Source: Novosphingobium barchaimii LL02 (lineage in GTDB: Bacteria; Pseudomonadota; Alphaproteobacteria; Sphingomonadales; Sphingomonadaceae). From it: a DNA stretch of 64,000 nt. This document shows positions 53,611 to 62,437 of this stretch, piece by piece. The notes under the pieces are model-generated. The model had not been told where the DNA came from. It did not search any database and worked only from the letters and a program-made list of their open reading frames with translations. The translations under genes were made by a program, and so were the position numbers. The DNA lies in NCBI RefSeq assembly GCF_001046635.1, contig NZ_KQ130454.1, positions 627,501 to 691,500 on the forward strand, given 5' to 3'. Every line of letters starts with the position of its first letter. The first letter of the stretch is position 1.

Positions 53611-55953
53611 ATGGCATTCTGGCTCGCCGCAAAACGCGAAGGTCAGGCCAGCGACTGGATCATGCGTTTCGATCCGCGCTTCTGGACCGTCAACTTCCCG
53701 CGCCCGATGATGGCCAGCGTGGTGTCGACCGCGCCCGATGCGCTGCGCGTCGACGCCGCATTCCTGCGCCGGGCCGACCTTGGCGGCCTGATCTGGGACA
53801 GCGCGGACACGCTTGACCACCCGCTGCTCGCCTACCGCACCGACCGCGATTATGCCCACACGTCGCTGCGGCTGCGCTGGCGCTCGTCCGGGATCGTCCC
53901 GCTGGACGCGGTCAACGGCCCCACGCTGACGATCGAGGGCAAGGACGCCGCCGGCGCCCCGCACACATGGTACGTGCGGCTGTGGAACTATGCCCAAGGG
54001 ACGGGCGAGGATGCCCTGATCTCGCTGAACTTCTCTGCGCTCGACGGCGGTTTCTCGCTGCCTGCTGACGCCGACCGCGTCTGGCCCGGCGCCATCGAGC
54101 GGATGTTCATCTCCTTTGCCCCGCCCGGCTACGACGGCGCCAGCGCCGATCCCCTGCCCGCCGAGGCGGAAGGCTGGATCGAGATGACCGAAATCGCCGC
54201 TGACGGCGCGCGGGCGATGCTGGAAATCGGCGATGTCATGGTCCCCGCCACCGGCCTCGCCATCGCCACCGGCTTCGACGATCAGGGCGTGCAGACGCCC
54301 GCGCGCCTGCTGCGCAGCGTGTGCCAGCTCGGCTATCGCGGATCGGTGGTCCATTACCTGGGCATGAGCCATTACTTCCGGCTCATGGGCGCAGGCGGTG
54401 CATTCCTCGCCGGACAGGGGGGCGATCCGCTCAACGCCCCGACCCGCGCATGGCACCGCGCCTTCTTCGCCGAATGCGTGGGCCAGGGTTTCAGCCCGGT
54501 CGCCTCGCTATCGTACGAACTGCTCGACCAGCACTGCCCCGATGACTGGAAGCAGCGCGATCTGGACGGCAATCCGGCCCTGACCGGCTGGGACCCGCCC
54601 TCGACGCTGCTCTCGCCCGCCAACGAAGCGGCGATGGCGTGGCTCCAGTCCGTCGGCGCCGCATTCGCCGCACTGATGGCCGAGGCCGGTGCCCCGGTCC
54701 GCTTCCAGGTCGGCGAGCCCTGGTGGTGGACCTTGGCCAACGGCCGCATCCACCTTTACGACGACGCCGCGCGCGCCCTTTTCGGCGGATCGCCCCGCGC
54801 CATCCCCGACATGCGCCTGCCGCTGGACGAAGCGCAGACCGCGCTGCTCGATCAAGCGGGCGCGCTGCTGGCCGCATCCACCGCAGGCCTCGTCTCCGCC
54901 GTTCGCGCCGCCGTGGCCCCTGCCCCGGTCGAGGCGCTGGCGCTGGTCTTCACCCCCACCCTGCTCGCGCCCGACATGCCCGAACTCAAACGCGCGAACC
55001 TGCCGCTGGGCTGGGCCGCCCCCGCCTTCGACCGCCTGCAGGTGGAGGACTACGACTGGCTCACCGCCGGCGCCGATGGCCACCGCCGCAAGGCCTATGC
55101 CGAAGTCGACGCCCGGCTGGGCTATCCCCCGCACCAGCAGGACTACCTCGCCGGCTTCGTCCTTTCCCCCGCGCAGAGCGACCAGTGGCGACACATCGAC
55201 GCCGGTATCGACGAGGCCCTCACCCGCGCCCCGCACGAGATCGTGGTCTGGGCGCTGCCGCAAGTCGCGCGCGACGGATACGTCCGCCTGCCGCAATCCC
55301 CGCAATCAGGAGCCGACCCCATGCAGGCCTTCGACGACGTGCTCTACCCCCTCGCGCTCGGCCGCGATGCGACGGTGACACCGGAATTCTCGACCAGCGT
55401 ATCGGTCGCCGCCTCGGGGTTCGAGCGGCGCAACTCTCTGTGGTCGAACGCGCGGCTGCGCTTCGATGTCGGCCCCGGCGTCCGTTCGGAAGCGGAACTG
55501 GGCGAACTCCTCGCCTTCTTCCGCGCCCGCCGAGGCCCCGCGCGCGGGTTTCGCCTGCGCGACCCCAGCGATCACAGCTCCAACGCCATGGTCGGCACGC
55601 CCGGCCCGATGGATCAGGAGATCGGCATCGGTGATGGGCTGGCCTGCGAATTCGCGCTGGTGAAACGCTACGGCAGCGGCGAGGCAGCGCAAGTGCGGCG
55701 GATCACCCGGCCCGATTTCGCGGCGATGTTCGTCTCGGTGAACGGCGCGCTTCAGGTCGGCACCTGGACGCTGGGCGAGCACGGCACCGTCGTGTTCGAC
55801 GAGCCGCCCGCCGCCGGTTCGACCATCTGCGCAGGCTTCCTGTTCGACGTGCCGGTGCGATTCGCCGAGGACAGCCTCGAAGTATCGGGCGCGGCCTTTG
55901 CCGCCGGTGAGGCGCCCAGCGTGCCCATCGTCGAAATCCGGGAGGCATCATGA
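53611..55953 (+). CDS. GTA distal tail protein (gp12, DUF2460) with a large extra N-terminal module
   Basis: 780 residues, against about 210 for the Rhodobacter gp12. Residues about 571-780 are the DUF2460 tail protein (QAFDDVLYPLALGRDAT, SGFERRNSLWSNARLRFD, LLAFFRARRGPARGFRLRD). The first 570 residues are extra: a beta-rich part to about 210, then an alpha/beta region (HYLGMSHYF, FSPVASLSYELLDQ, RFQVGEPWWWTLANGRI) that looks like a glycosidase-type barrel. At 55321 an internal ATG begins exactly at the gp12 part and has an AGGAG site nine bases ahead, so a free gp12 may also be made. Confidence 0.85.
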   Translation: MAFWLAAKREGQASDWIMRFDPRFWTVNFPRPMMASVVSTAPDALRVDAAFLRRADLGGLIWDSADTLDHPLLAYRTDRDYAHTSLRLRWRSSGIVPLDAVNGPTLTIEGKDAAGAPHTWYVRLWNYAQGTGEDALISLNFSALDGGFSLPADADRVWPGAIERMFISFAPPGYDGASADPLPAEAEGWIEMTEIAADGARAMLEIGDVMVPATGLAIATGFDDQGVQTPARLLRSVCQLGYRGSVVHYLGMSHYFRLMGAGGAFLAGQGGDPLNAPTRAWHRAFFAECVGQGFSPVASLSYELLDQHCPDDWKQRDLDGNPALTGWDPPSTLLSPANEAAMAWLQSVGAAFAALMAEAGAPVRFQVGEPWWWTLANGRIHLYDDAARALFGGSPRAIPDMRLPLDEAQTALLDQAGALLAASTAGLVSAVRAAVAPAPVEALALVFTPTLLAPDMPELKRANLPLGWAAPAFDRLQVEDYDWLTAGADGHRRKAYAEVDARLGYPPHQQDYLAGFVLSPAQSDQWRHIDAGIDEALTRAPHEIVVWALPQVARDGYVRLPQSPQSGADPMQAFDDVLYPLALGRDATVTPEFSTSVSVAASGFERRNSLWSNARLRFDVGPGVRSEAELGELLAFFRARRGPARGFRLRDPSDHSSNAMVGTPGPMDQEIGIGDGLACEFALVKRYGSGEAAQVRRITRPDFAAMFVSVNGALQVGTWTLGEHGTVVFDEPPAAGSTICAGFLFDVPVRFAEDSLEVSGAAFAAGEAPSVPIVEIREAS

Positions 55954-56774
55954 GCAGGACGTGGTTCGCCGGTGACCTCGAAACGGTGGCCACCTTCTGG
56001 CGCATCGCGCGCCGCGACGGCGTGACGCTGGGCTTCACCACCCACGACCGCGACTTGTGGCTGGACGGCGTGCTGCACCGCGCCTCGCCCGGCATGGTGC
56101 CCAGCGCCATCCGCAAGTCGGCGGATTTCGAGGCCGACAGCGCCGAAGTGCGCGGCTCCATCACGCATGAGGCAATCGCCAGCGAAGACCTCGCCTCTGG
56201 CCGGTTCGACCGGGCGCAAGTACGCATCGGCCTCGTCGACTGGCAAACCGGGGTGCGGGAGATTCTCTACGCCGGTACCATCGGCGCCATGACCGAGGAG
56301 GACGGCGCATTTGCCGCCGAGCTGATCTCGCGCAAGGCGCAGTTGTGGCGCGATCCCGTGCCTCGCACCAGCCCGGCCTGCCGCGCCGTCTTTTGCGGGC
56401 CGGGCTGCAATCTCAATCCGCAGCATTTCACGCGCAACGTCCGCCTTTCCGCCATTGATGCGCTGGCCAACGCGGCGATATTCGAAGGCGCGCCCGGCGC
56501 CGACCTCCATGCCGGAGGAACGGTACACTGGCTGGACGGGCCGCAGACGGGCGTGGTCACGGGCGTGATGGGACCGGGCGAATCAGGCGGCCTCGTCCTT
56601 GACGTGCCCCTGGACGAGACGATCCCCATCGGCACCCGCGCGCGCCTTCGCGAAGGCTGCGACCATACGCTGGGCACGTGCGCCGACCGATTCGGCAATG
56701 CGGTGAACTTCCGGGGCGAACCCTTCCTGCCCGGCAACGACATGCTCACCCGTTACCCGAGACCCGGCCAATGA
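55950..56774 (+). CDS. GTA hub protein (gp13, DUF2163)
   Basis: 274 residues: WFAGDLETVATFWRIARRDG, LGFTTHDRDLWLDG, and SPACRAVFCGPGCNLNP. The cysteines there and in GCDHTLGTCADRFGN recall the cluster-binding Cys of GTA/lambda-L-type hub proteins; metal or Fe-S binding here is an inference. Overlaps gp12 and gp14 by four bases each. Confidence 0.9.
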   Translation: MSRTWFAGDLETVATFWRIARRDGVTLGFTTHDRDLWLDGVLHRASPGMVPSAIRKSADFEADSAEVRGSITHEAIASEDLASGRFDRAQVRIGLVDWQTGVREILYAGTIGAMTEEDGAFAAELISRKAQLWRDPVPRTSPACRAVFCGPGCNLNPQHFTRNVRLSAIDALANAAIFEGAPGADLHAGGTVHWLDGPQTGVVTGVMGPGESGGLVLDVPLDETIPIGTRARLREGCDHTLGTCADRFGNAVNFRGEPFLPGNDMLTRYPRPGQ

Positions 56775-57193
56775 CCCCGGACACACTGGCAGCGGCCGCA
56801 CTGGAACTGGTGGGCACGCGCTTTCGCCTTCACGGCCGCGATCCGCAGACAGGGCTGGACTGCGTGGGCGTGCTGTCCGCCGCATGCTCGGCGCTGGGTC
56901 GTGATGCGCCCTTGCCGGCCCGCTATGCGCTGCGCAGCCGCGCCATGCCGGATACCGCGCGAATCGTAGCTGACCTTGGCATGACGGCGGCAAACGGTCC
57001 GATCCGCCCCGGCGACGTGCTGATGCTGCGCCCGTCGCCCTGCCAGTTCCACATGGCCATCGCCGCCACCGCGCGGTCGGTGGTTCATGCCCATGCCGGA
57101 CTGCGCAAGGTCGTGCTCGGCCCGCTTCCCGGCGAATGGCCGGTCGCGGGTCACTGGCGCCTGCTCCCCACCTCCGATCTCACAAGGACCTGA
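56771..57193 (+). CDS. GTA NlpC/P60 peptidase (gp14)
   Basis: 140 residues. Catalytic Cys31 in TGLDCVGVLSAAC and His near 98 in CQFHMAIA, as expected for NlpC/P60 cysteine peptidases. As part of the tail tip it should cut peptidoglycan of the recipient during DNA entry. ATG overlaps gp13 stop (ATGA). Confidence 0.92.
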   Translation: MTPDTLAAAALELVGTRFRLHGRDPQTGLDCVGVLSAACSALGRDAPLPARYALRSRAMPDTARIVADLGMTAANGPIRPGDVLMLRPSPCQFHMAIAATARSVVHAHAGLRKVVLGPLPGEWPVAGHWRLLPTSDLTRT

Positions 57194-57194
57194 C

Positions 57195-59390
57195 ATGGCG
57201 ACCCTCGTTTTCAGCAGCCTGGGCACGATGCTGGGCGGCCCCGTCGGCGGAGCCATCGGCTCGCTCGTCGGCCGCCAGTTCGACAGCGCCCTGTTCGGTC
57301 CCTCCGCGCGGCAAGGCCCCCGCCTCAAGGAGCTGGCGGTGACCACCTCCAGCTACGGCCAGATCCTGCCGCGCCATTTCGGCCGGATGCGCGTCGCCGG
57401 CTCGATCATCTGGGCCACCGAACTGGTCGAACACAGCGAACTGCAAGGCACCGGCAAAGGCGCGCCCGCGCTCACCACCTACAGCTACACCGCCAACTTC
57501 GCGGTCGCGCTGGCGAGCCGCCCGATCCTTGGCATCGGCCGCATCTGGGCCGACGGCAAGCTGCTGCGCGGCGCGGAAGGAGACCTCAAGGCAGGCGGCA
57601 CGATGCGCGTCCATACCGGTGCCGGCGACCAGCCTGTCGACCCGCTGATCGCCGCGGCGGAGGGCGAACGATACTGCCCCGCTCACCGCGACCTTGCATA
57701 CGTGGTGTTCGAGGATCTCGACCTTTCCGAATTCTACAACCGCATACCCTCGCTCACCTTCGAGGTGATCGCCGACGAGCGTTTCGACCTTCAGACCGTG
57801 ATCGGCGAAGTGATCGAGGGCATAGATGCGTCCGTCCCGCTTGACGGCATGGCCGGTTACAGCAGCGAAGGATCGCCCGCGACCGACCTTGAGGTGTTCG
57901 AACAGGTCATGCCCCTGGAAATCGACGCAGGCGGCGATACTCTTTTCATCGCGCGGGAACGCCGGCAGGAAGCGGCGATCACGCTGGCCGAACCGGCGGC
58001 AGCTACCGGCGACGACGATTTCGGGGGCGGCGCCGGCTTCACCCGCCGCCGCGCCCCCCAGTCCGACCGCCCTGCGGCAATCCTGCGCTATTATGATGTA
58101 GGGCGCGATTATCAGGCCAGCGTGCAGCGCCCGTCCGGCCAGCCCGCGCCGGGCGAACCGGCCACCCTGGATCTGCCCGCCGCGCTGGATGCCGCGACCG
58201 CACGGATGCTCATCGAACGCACCGCCCGGCGGGTAGACTGGAGCCGCGACCGTATTTCATGGCGCACCAGCGAACTGGACCCCGGCGTAGCGCCCGGCGC
58301 TCTGGTCGCCTTGCCCGGCATCGCCGGCCTGTGGCGCGTGCGCGAATGGGAATGGCGCGAAAGCGGCGTCGAACTGGCCTTGGAAAGAGCGCTTCCCACC
58401 GGCGCCGATGCTGCGCCCCTCCTCGGTTCGGACCCCGGACGCGGCAACCCGCCCCTTGACGTACCGCTGGCCGAAACCCGGCTCATGGCCTTCGAACTGC
58501 CGCTTGATGGACCTTCGGGCGCGCCGGACCGCGCCCGCGCATTCGCCGCCGCTTCCGGCACCAGCGCGAACTGGAACGGCGCAGCGCTTTACGCCGACCG
58601 CGGCGACGGCCAGTTGCTGCCCCTCGGTGCCAGTGGGCGCACACGGGCGACCATCGGCACCGCGCGGTCAGTGCTGCCTGCCGCCAACCCACTTCTGTTC
58701 GACCGCGGCTCCAACCTGCTCGTCTCGCTGGTCGATCCCGATATGCGGCTTGCCGGGGCCGACACGCGCCAACTTGCCGACGGCGCCGATCTTGCTCTCG
58801 TCGGCGAGGAGATCGTGCAGTTCGCCAAGGCAACAGCGCTCGGCAATGGCCTCTGGCGAATCGACGGCCTCCTGCGGGGACGCGGCGGGACGGAGGCCGC
58901 CGTCGACACCCACGGCGAGAACGAAAGTTTCGCACTGCTCGATGCCCGGCTCACCGCGCTCGATTCGGGTACCTTGGGTTCCGACCCCAGCAGGCAGGTA
59001 GTGGCATTGGCGCGCCAAGACACCGAACCTTTCGCTGCCCCGGTGCTTCTCGGCGGCATCACCTTGCGGCCGCTTGCGCCCGTCCATCCGCGCACCGTCA
59101 TGTCGCAGGACGGCGCCCGCACCGTGTCATGGACGCGCCGCGCTCGCGGCGGCTGGCCATGGCAGGACGAAGTCGACGTGCCCCTGGTCGAGCAGGCGGA
59201 GCGCTATCTTATAACCCTGGGCGCATTCGACGCCCCGCTTGCCGCCTGGGCGACCGATACCCCCAGCCTGACGATCGATGCGGTGACGCTAACCCGGCTG
59301 GCCATGCTGGCGCCGGGAAGCGCGCTGCATGTTCGCCAGCAGGGCACTCACGCACTTTCGCATCCGCTGCTGCTCTGCACTCTCCCCTGA
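57195..59390 (+). CDS. GTA baseplate/tail-tip protein (gp15), without the TIM-barrel part
   Basis: 731 residues, clearly shorter than the about 1300-residue Rhodobacter gp15. It starts with a glycine-rich hydrophobic segment (LGTMLGGPVGGAIGSLVG), then TSSYGQILPRHFGRMRVAG, YTANFAVALASRPILGIGRI and the phage-tail-3-like parts ending in FVLSLVD-like LLVSLVDPDMRLAG. The glycoside-hydrolase-like barrel found in larger gp15 proteins was not seen; a similar module appears instead at the N-terminus of gp12 in this cluster. Confidence 0.88.
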   Translation: MATLVFSSLGTMLGGPVGGAIGSLVGRQFDSALFGPSARQGPRLKELAVTTSSYGQILPRHFGRMRVAGSIIWATELVEHSELQGTGKGAPALTTYSYTANFAVALASRPILGIGRIWADGKLLRGAEGDLKAGGTMRVHTGAGDQPVDPLIAAAEGERYCPAHRDLAYVVFEDLDLSEFYNRIPSLTFEVIADERFDLQTVIGEVIEGIDASVPLDGMAGYSSEGSPATDLEVFEQVMPLEIDAGGDTLFIARERRQEAAITLAEPAAATGDDDFGGGAGFTRRRAPQSDRPAAILRYYDVGRDYQASVQRPSGQPAPGEPATLDLPAALDAATARMLIERTARRVDWSRDRISWRTSELDPGVAPGALVALPGIAGLWRVREWEWRESGVELALERALPTGADAAPLLGSDPGRGNPPLDVPLAETRLMAFELPLDGPSGAPDRARAFAAASGTSANWNGAALYADRGDGQLLPLGASGRTRATIGTARSVLPAANPLLFDRGSNLLVSLVDPDMRLAGADTRQLADGADLALVGEEIVQFAKATALGNGLWRIDGLLRGRGGTEAAVDTHGENESFALLDARLTALDSGTLGSDPSRQVVALARQDTEPFAAPVLLGGITLRPLAPVHPRTVMSQDGARTVSWTRRARGGWPWQDEVDVPLVEQAERYLITLGAFDAPLAAWATDTPSLTIDAVTLTRLAMLAPGSALHVRQQGTHALSHPLLLCTLP

Positions 59391-59409
59391 TTTCGACAGG
59401 AATTCCCCG

Positions 59410-59868
59410 ATGACCGATAATCTGATCTTCGCAAATGCCACGCCTCGCTTCGCCCTGCCCCTGCTTCATGCAGGGCAGGCACAAAAAGAAATTTTCGTGA
59501 ACGAGGCACTCACGCAGGCCGACACCCTCCTGCATTGCGCAGTGACGGGTGAAAGTGCCTCACCTCCAGAAAATAGCGTAGGCGATGAAGCGTGGCTCAT
59601 CGGCACCGGCGCATCCGGCGATTGGGAAGGCCACGATGCCGAAATCGCCACGCGCCGGGGCAATGCCTGGGCCTTCGTGTCACCCCGCAATGGCATGCGC
59701 GTGTTCGACATTTCCTCAGGATGCGAGATGCTGTTTTTCGGTTCCTGGAGAAAAGCTTCGCTTCTCGTGGAACCACTTGGAGGATTGATTGTTGATGGGG
59801 AGGCTCGGGCTGCGATCAATGATCTGATCGCTGCTCTTCAAGCCTTGGGTATTCTCCCATCGGCATAA
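59410..59868 (+). CDS. DUF2793 protein at the end of the GTA cluster
   Basis: 152 residues: NATPRFALPLLHAGQAQKEI and NEALTQADTLLHCAV then WAFVSPRNGMRVFDIS. DUF2793 proteins are found at the end of sphingomonad and rhodobacter GTA clusters and in prophages; likely tail-tip or fibre-related. ATG 20 bases after gp15. Last gene of the cluster. Confidence 0.85.
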   Translation: MTDNLIFANATPRFALPLLHAGQAQKEIFVNEALTQADTLLHCAVTGESASPPENSVGDEAWLIGTGASGDWEGHDAEIATRRGNAWAFVSPRNGMRVFDISSGCEMLFFGSWRKASLLVEPLGGLIVDGEARAAINDLIAALQALGILPSA

Positions 59869-59985
59869 CCGGTGCAAAAAACAAAGGTCCTACAGGGTGT
59901 CAGAGGTTTCGAACATTGAGGTCGCAAGTCGCCCCCAAGCCCCCGGAATCGCGACATTCTTGCAACAGTCGGGCTCAATGTGCGC

Positions 59986-60014
59986 TTGCACACGGAATGC
60001 CGAGGGGCTAGACA
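59986..60014 (+). promoter_or_regulatory. Candidate promoter of the OmpA-family gene
   Basis: TTGCAC (59986-59991), a 17-base spacer and TAGACA (60009-60014), 44 bases upstream of the OmpA-family start codon. It fits an abundant outer-membrane protein. The 117 bases between the GTA end and this site show no other feature. Confidence 0.5.
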
Positions 60015-60057
60015 CTCTCGCACTCGGTGGCTCCAAATCTCTCTGTAGGGGAAACGT

Positions 60058-61047
60058 ATGAGGAAACTCGTCCTTGGTCTGGCACTGGCTTCGACAGCCA
60101 TTGCCACGCCCGCGCTCGCGCGCGACAATTCATGGTATCTGCAACTCGACTTCGGCGGCATGATCGTCGAAGACTCCAACGTCGCAATCAACGGTGTCAA
60201 GAACGCCGATTCGATCGACTTCAAGAAGGGCTTCGATGGCGGCGCCGTTCTCGGCTACGACTTCGGTCCCTTCCGTCTTGAAACCGAAGCCAGCTATCGC
60301 CAGGCCAAGATCAAGAATTCCGGTGGCGCTGACGCCAGCAACCTGTCGTTCATGGTCAATGGCCTGCTCGACTTCGGTCCCGACGACGGCCTTCAGGGCT
60401 TTGTCGGCGGTGGTGCCGGTGTTGCCCGCGTTCACGCCGACGTCATCGACGATTCGGACAGCGGCTTCGCATGGCAGGCGATCGCGGGTATCCGCGCTCC
60501 GCTCAGCTCGCACGTTGATGTGGGTCTGAAGTATCGCTTCATGAACGTCGCCAACGTCGACCTGGTCAGCCCTGCTGGCGACAGCATCGGCACTCGCTGG
60601 CGCTCGCACTCGCTGATGGGTACCCTGGCGTACAACTTCGGCGAACCGGCAGCTCCGCCGCCGCCCCCGCCTCCGCCGCCGCCGCCGGTTGTGGAATGCA
60701 ACAAGGGTCCGTACATCGTGTTCTTCGACTGGGATAAGTCGGACATCACGCCGGAAGCCGCGACCATTCTGGACAGCGCAGTCAGCGCCTACGGCAACTG
60801 CGACAGCGTTCCCATCATGCTTGCAGGCTACACCGATCGCTCGGGTACGCCGAAGTACAACCTGGGCCTGTCTGAGCGTCGTAACGGTGCGGTCCGTTCG
60901 TACCTCACCGGTCATGGCATCCCCGATGGCTCGATCTCGAGCCAGGCATTCGGTGAAGCCAACCCGCGCGTTCCCACCGCTGACGGTGTGCGCGAGCTGC
61001 AGAACCGCCGCGTCGAGATCACTTACGGTCCCGGTTCGGGCATGTAA
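60058..61047 (+). CDS. OmpA-family outer-membrane protein
   Basis: 329 residues. Signal peptide (KLVLGLALASTAIATPALA, cleavage near 21). Residues about 22-200 form an eight-stranded beta-barrel like OmpA/Omp25 (NSWYLQLDFGG, FVGGGAGVARVHAD, DVGLKYRFMN). A run of eleven prolines follows near 205-215. The C-terminal OmpA domain (FDWDKSDITPEAATIL, LAGYTDRSGTPKYNLGLSE, RRVEITYG) binds peptidoglycan. Ribosome binding site GTAGGGGAAAC. A strong terminator follows. Its two domains anchor the outer membrane to the wall. Confidence 0.95.
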   Translation: MRKLVLGLALASTAIATPALARDNSWYLQLDFGGMIVEDSNVAINGVKNADSIDFKKGFDGGAVLGYDFGPFRLETEASYRQAKIKNSGGADASNLSFMVNGLLDFGPDDGLQGFVGGGAGVARVHADVIDDSDSGFAWQAIAGIRAPLSSHVDVGLKYRFMNVANVDLVSPAGDSIGTRWRSHSLMGTLAYNFGEPAAPPPPPPPPPPPVVECNKGPYIVFFDWDKSDITPEAATILDSAVSAYGNCDSVPIMLAGYTDRSGTPKYNLGLSERRNGAVRSYLTGHGIPDGSISSQAFGEANPRVPTADGVRELQNRRVEITYGPGSGM

Positions 61048-61070
61048 GCGAACCGGCAACGGTCAAGATT

Positions 61071-61102
61071 GGGGGGTCGGAGCAATCCGGCCCCCTTTTC
61101 TT
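61071..61102 (+). terminator. Rho-independent terminator of the OmpA-family gene
   Basis: GGGGGTCGG pairs with CCGGCCCCC (one G-U pair) around a six-base loop AGCAAT, followed by TTTTCTTTT. It lies 25 bases after the stop. Confidence 0.85.
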
Positions 61103-61147
61103 TTGCCGTTGATCCCCGGTATTGGTCAGTGGGTAAACACCGCAGAC

Positions 61148-61202
61148 GCCAATACAAAAAGCCCCGCAGCGCTCGTCGCGCTGCGGGGCTTTTTGTATTG
61201 GC
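61148..61202. terminator. Perfect 25-bp stem between convergent genes
   Basis: A 25-base arm (61148-61172, beginning GCCAATACAAAAAGCCCC) and its perfect complement (61178-61202) enclose the five-base loop TCGTC. The G+C-rich inner stem is bordered by A-tract and T-tract (AAAAAG / CTTTTT), so it is a bidirectional intrinsic terminator for the OmpA gene and queC. It is unusually long and exact. Confidence 0.85.
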
Positions 61203-61215
61203 TATCCAGAAATTA

Positions 61216-61911
61216 TCAGGCGGAGTACGGCGTGGGATCAATCAGTCCTGCATCGGCAAAACCCGCCTTGCGCAAGCGGCAACTGTCGCACAGGCCGCAG
61301 GCGGTGCCATCCGGCTGCGGATCGTAGCACGACCAGCTCATGCCTGGGTCAAGCCCGAGACGGTCCGCTTCGCGGGCTATATCCGCCTTGCCCATGAACT
61401 GAAGCGGCGCATGGATGCGCAGTACCTGCCCTTCCGCGCCGGCTTTCGTGGCAAGGGCCGCGATGTTCTCGAAAGCGGAGATAAATTCCGGCCGGCAATC
61501 AGGATAGCCCGAATAATCCAGTGCATTAACGCCGATGAAGATGTCGTTCGCGCCGATCGCCTCCGCCCATGCCAGGGTGAGCGACAGGAATACAAGATTG
61601 CGGGCGGGCACGTACGTGACCGGGATATCGGCCCCCACGCCCTCCTTTGGCACCTCGATATCGTCTGTCAGCGCCGACCCGCCAAATTGGCGAAGGTCGA
61701 GCGGCATCACGACATGGCGCCTGGCGCCAATGAAGCGGGCAATATCCGCCGCAGCATCAAGCTCGCGCCGGTGGCGCTGGTTATAGTCGATGGTAAGCGC
61801 GTTGACCGCGAAGCCCTGCTCGCGCGCGATGCCCGCCGAGACCATGGAATCAAGGCCGCCGGAGAGCAGCACAACCGCCTGCTTCGGTTCGGGAGATGTC
61901 GTTTCCTGCAT
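61216..61911 (-). CDS. queC: 7-cyano-7-deazaguanine synthase
   Basis: 231 residues. Converts 7-carboxy-7-deazaguanine to preQ0 in queuosine synthesis, using ATP and ammonia. The PP-loop SGGLDS is at 17-22, and [19 protein letters not shown] is family-specific. The C-terminal zinc cysteines are in [10 protein letters not shown] and ACGLCDSC. I chose the ATG at 61911; a TTG at 61947 would add 12 Gly/Arg-rich residues. No other que gene is adjacent. Confidence 0.95.
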   Translation of the reverse strand: MQETTSPEPKQAVVLLSGGLDSMVSAGIAREQGFAVNALTIDYNQRHRRELDAAADIARFIGARRHVVMPLDLRQFGGSALTDDIEVPKEGVGADIPVTYVPARNLVFLSLTLAWAEAIGANDIFIGVNALDYSGYPDCRPEFISAFENIAALATKAGAEGQVLRIHAPLQFMGKADIAREADRLGLDPGMSWSCYDPQPDGTACGLCDSCRLRKAGFADAGLIDPTPYSA

Positions 61912-61947
61912 ATTCGATCCGCTACCCCTGCCGCCGGGCAACGGCAA

Positions 61948-62352
61948 TCATGAACTGTGACATGCGCCCGTCTTGCGGCCCTCTGCCGAGTACGAGAACG
62001 GCAGTCCATTGACGATGCCCTGGGTATCGATCTGGATCAGCCGATTCGTCTCGCGCCGAATCCGGGTACGGCCGTAGCCCTGGCCACGGCAGGTATACTG
62101 CACCGTGACCTGCACGGCGCTATCCTCCACCACTACGCTGCTGCATGGCACACCGGGGTGGCGCAGCTGAATCAGGCGACGCGCATTGTCGAGGCAGATG
62201 TTGTGCACGGATGCGTCCCCCCCGCGCTCCCGCAGCTCCCAGCCTCCACGATCAAGTTCGTCGAGCATGCCAAGCGACGGCTTCTGGCCATGTGCCGGAA
62301 CCGCAATCGCGGCAAAGACTGCCAGCGTCAGCGCTGAAATAGCGGCTCTCAA
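61948..62352 (-). CDS. Secreted protein, DUF3617-like
   Basis: 134 residues with a signal peptide (RAAISALTLAVFAAIAVPA, cleavage at HGQ near 22). The mature part has LDELDRGGWELRERGG and several cysteines (ICLDNARRL, GVPCSSVVV, VQYTCRGQG, TGACHSS), the spacing seen in DUF3617-type periplasmic proteins. Function unknown. It is on the same strand as queC with a 36-base gap. Confidence 0.78.
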   Translation of the reverse strand: MRAAISALTLAVFAAIAVPAHGQKPSLGMLDELDRGGWELRERGGDASVHNICLDNARRLIQLRHPGVPCSSVVVEDSAVQVTVQYTCRGQGYGRTRIRRETNRLIQIDTQGIVNGLPFSYSAEGRKTGACHSS

Positions 62353-62437
62353 TGTCGTTCCCTTGATTTCGCACCCAACCTGCCGTCATAGTATCGGTAG
62401 ACCAGGCCGCGAATTCAAGCCGCGCGCCTACGGCAAC

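Larger units (their letters stand above)
45719..59868 (+). mobile_element. Gene transfer agent (GTA) structural gene cluster
   Basis: Nineteen head and tail genes on one strand, many with four-base overlapping stop/start codons, in the order known for the Rhodobacter capsulatus GTA (terminase through gp15). Integrase, excisionase, repressor, replication, holin and tail-fibre genes are absent. Codon and base composition match the flanks. This supports a domesticated, vertically inherited agent that packages host DNA. Regulation probably starts at the promoter at 45719. Other GTA genes (maturation, lysis, receptor binding) would be elsewhere on the chromosome. Confidence 0.85.

Noticed and set aside
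45719-59868. Intact prophage
   Set aside because: No integrase, repressor, replication or lysis genes, no att-like repeats at the ends, host-like composition, and GTA gene order. A gene transfer agent fits better.
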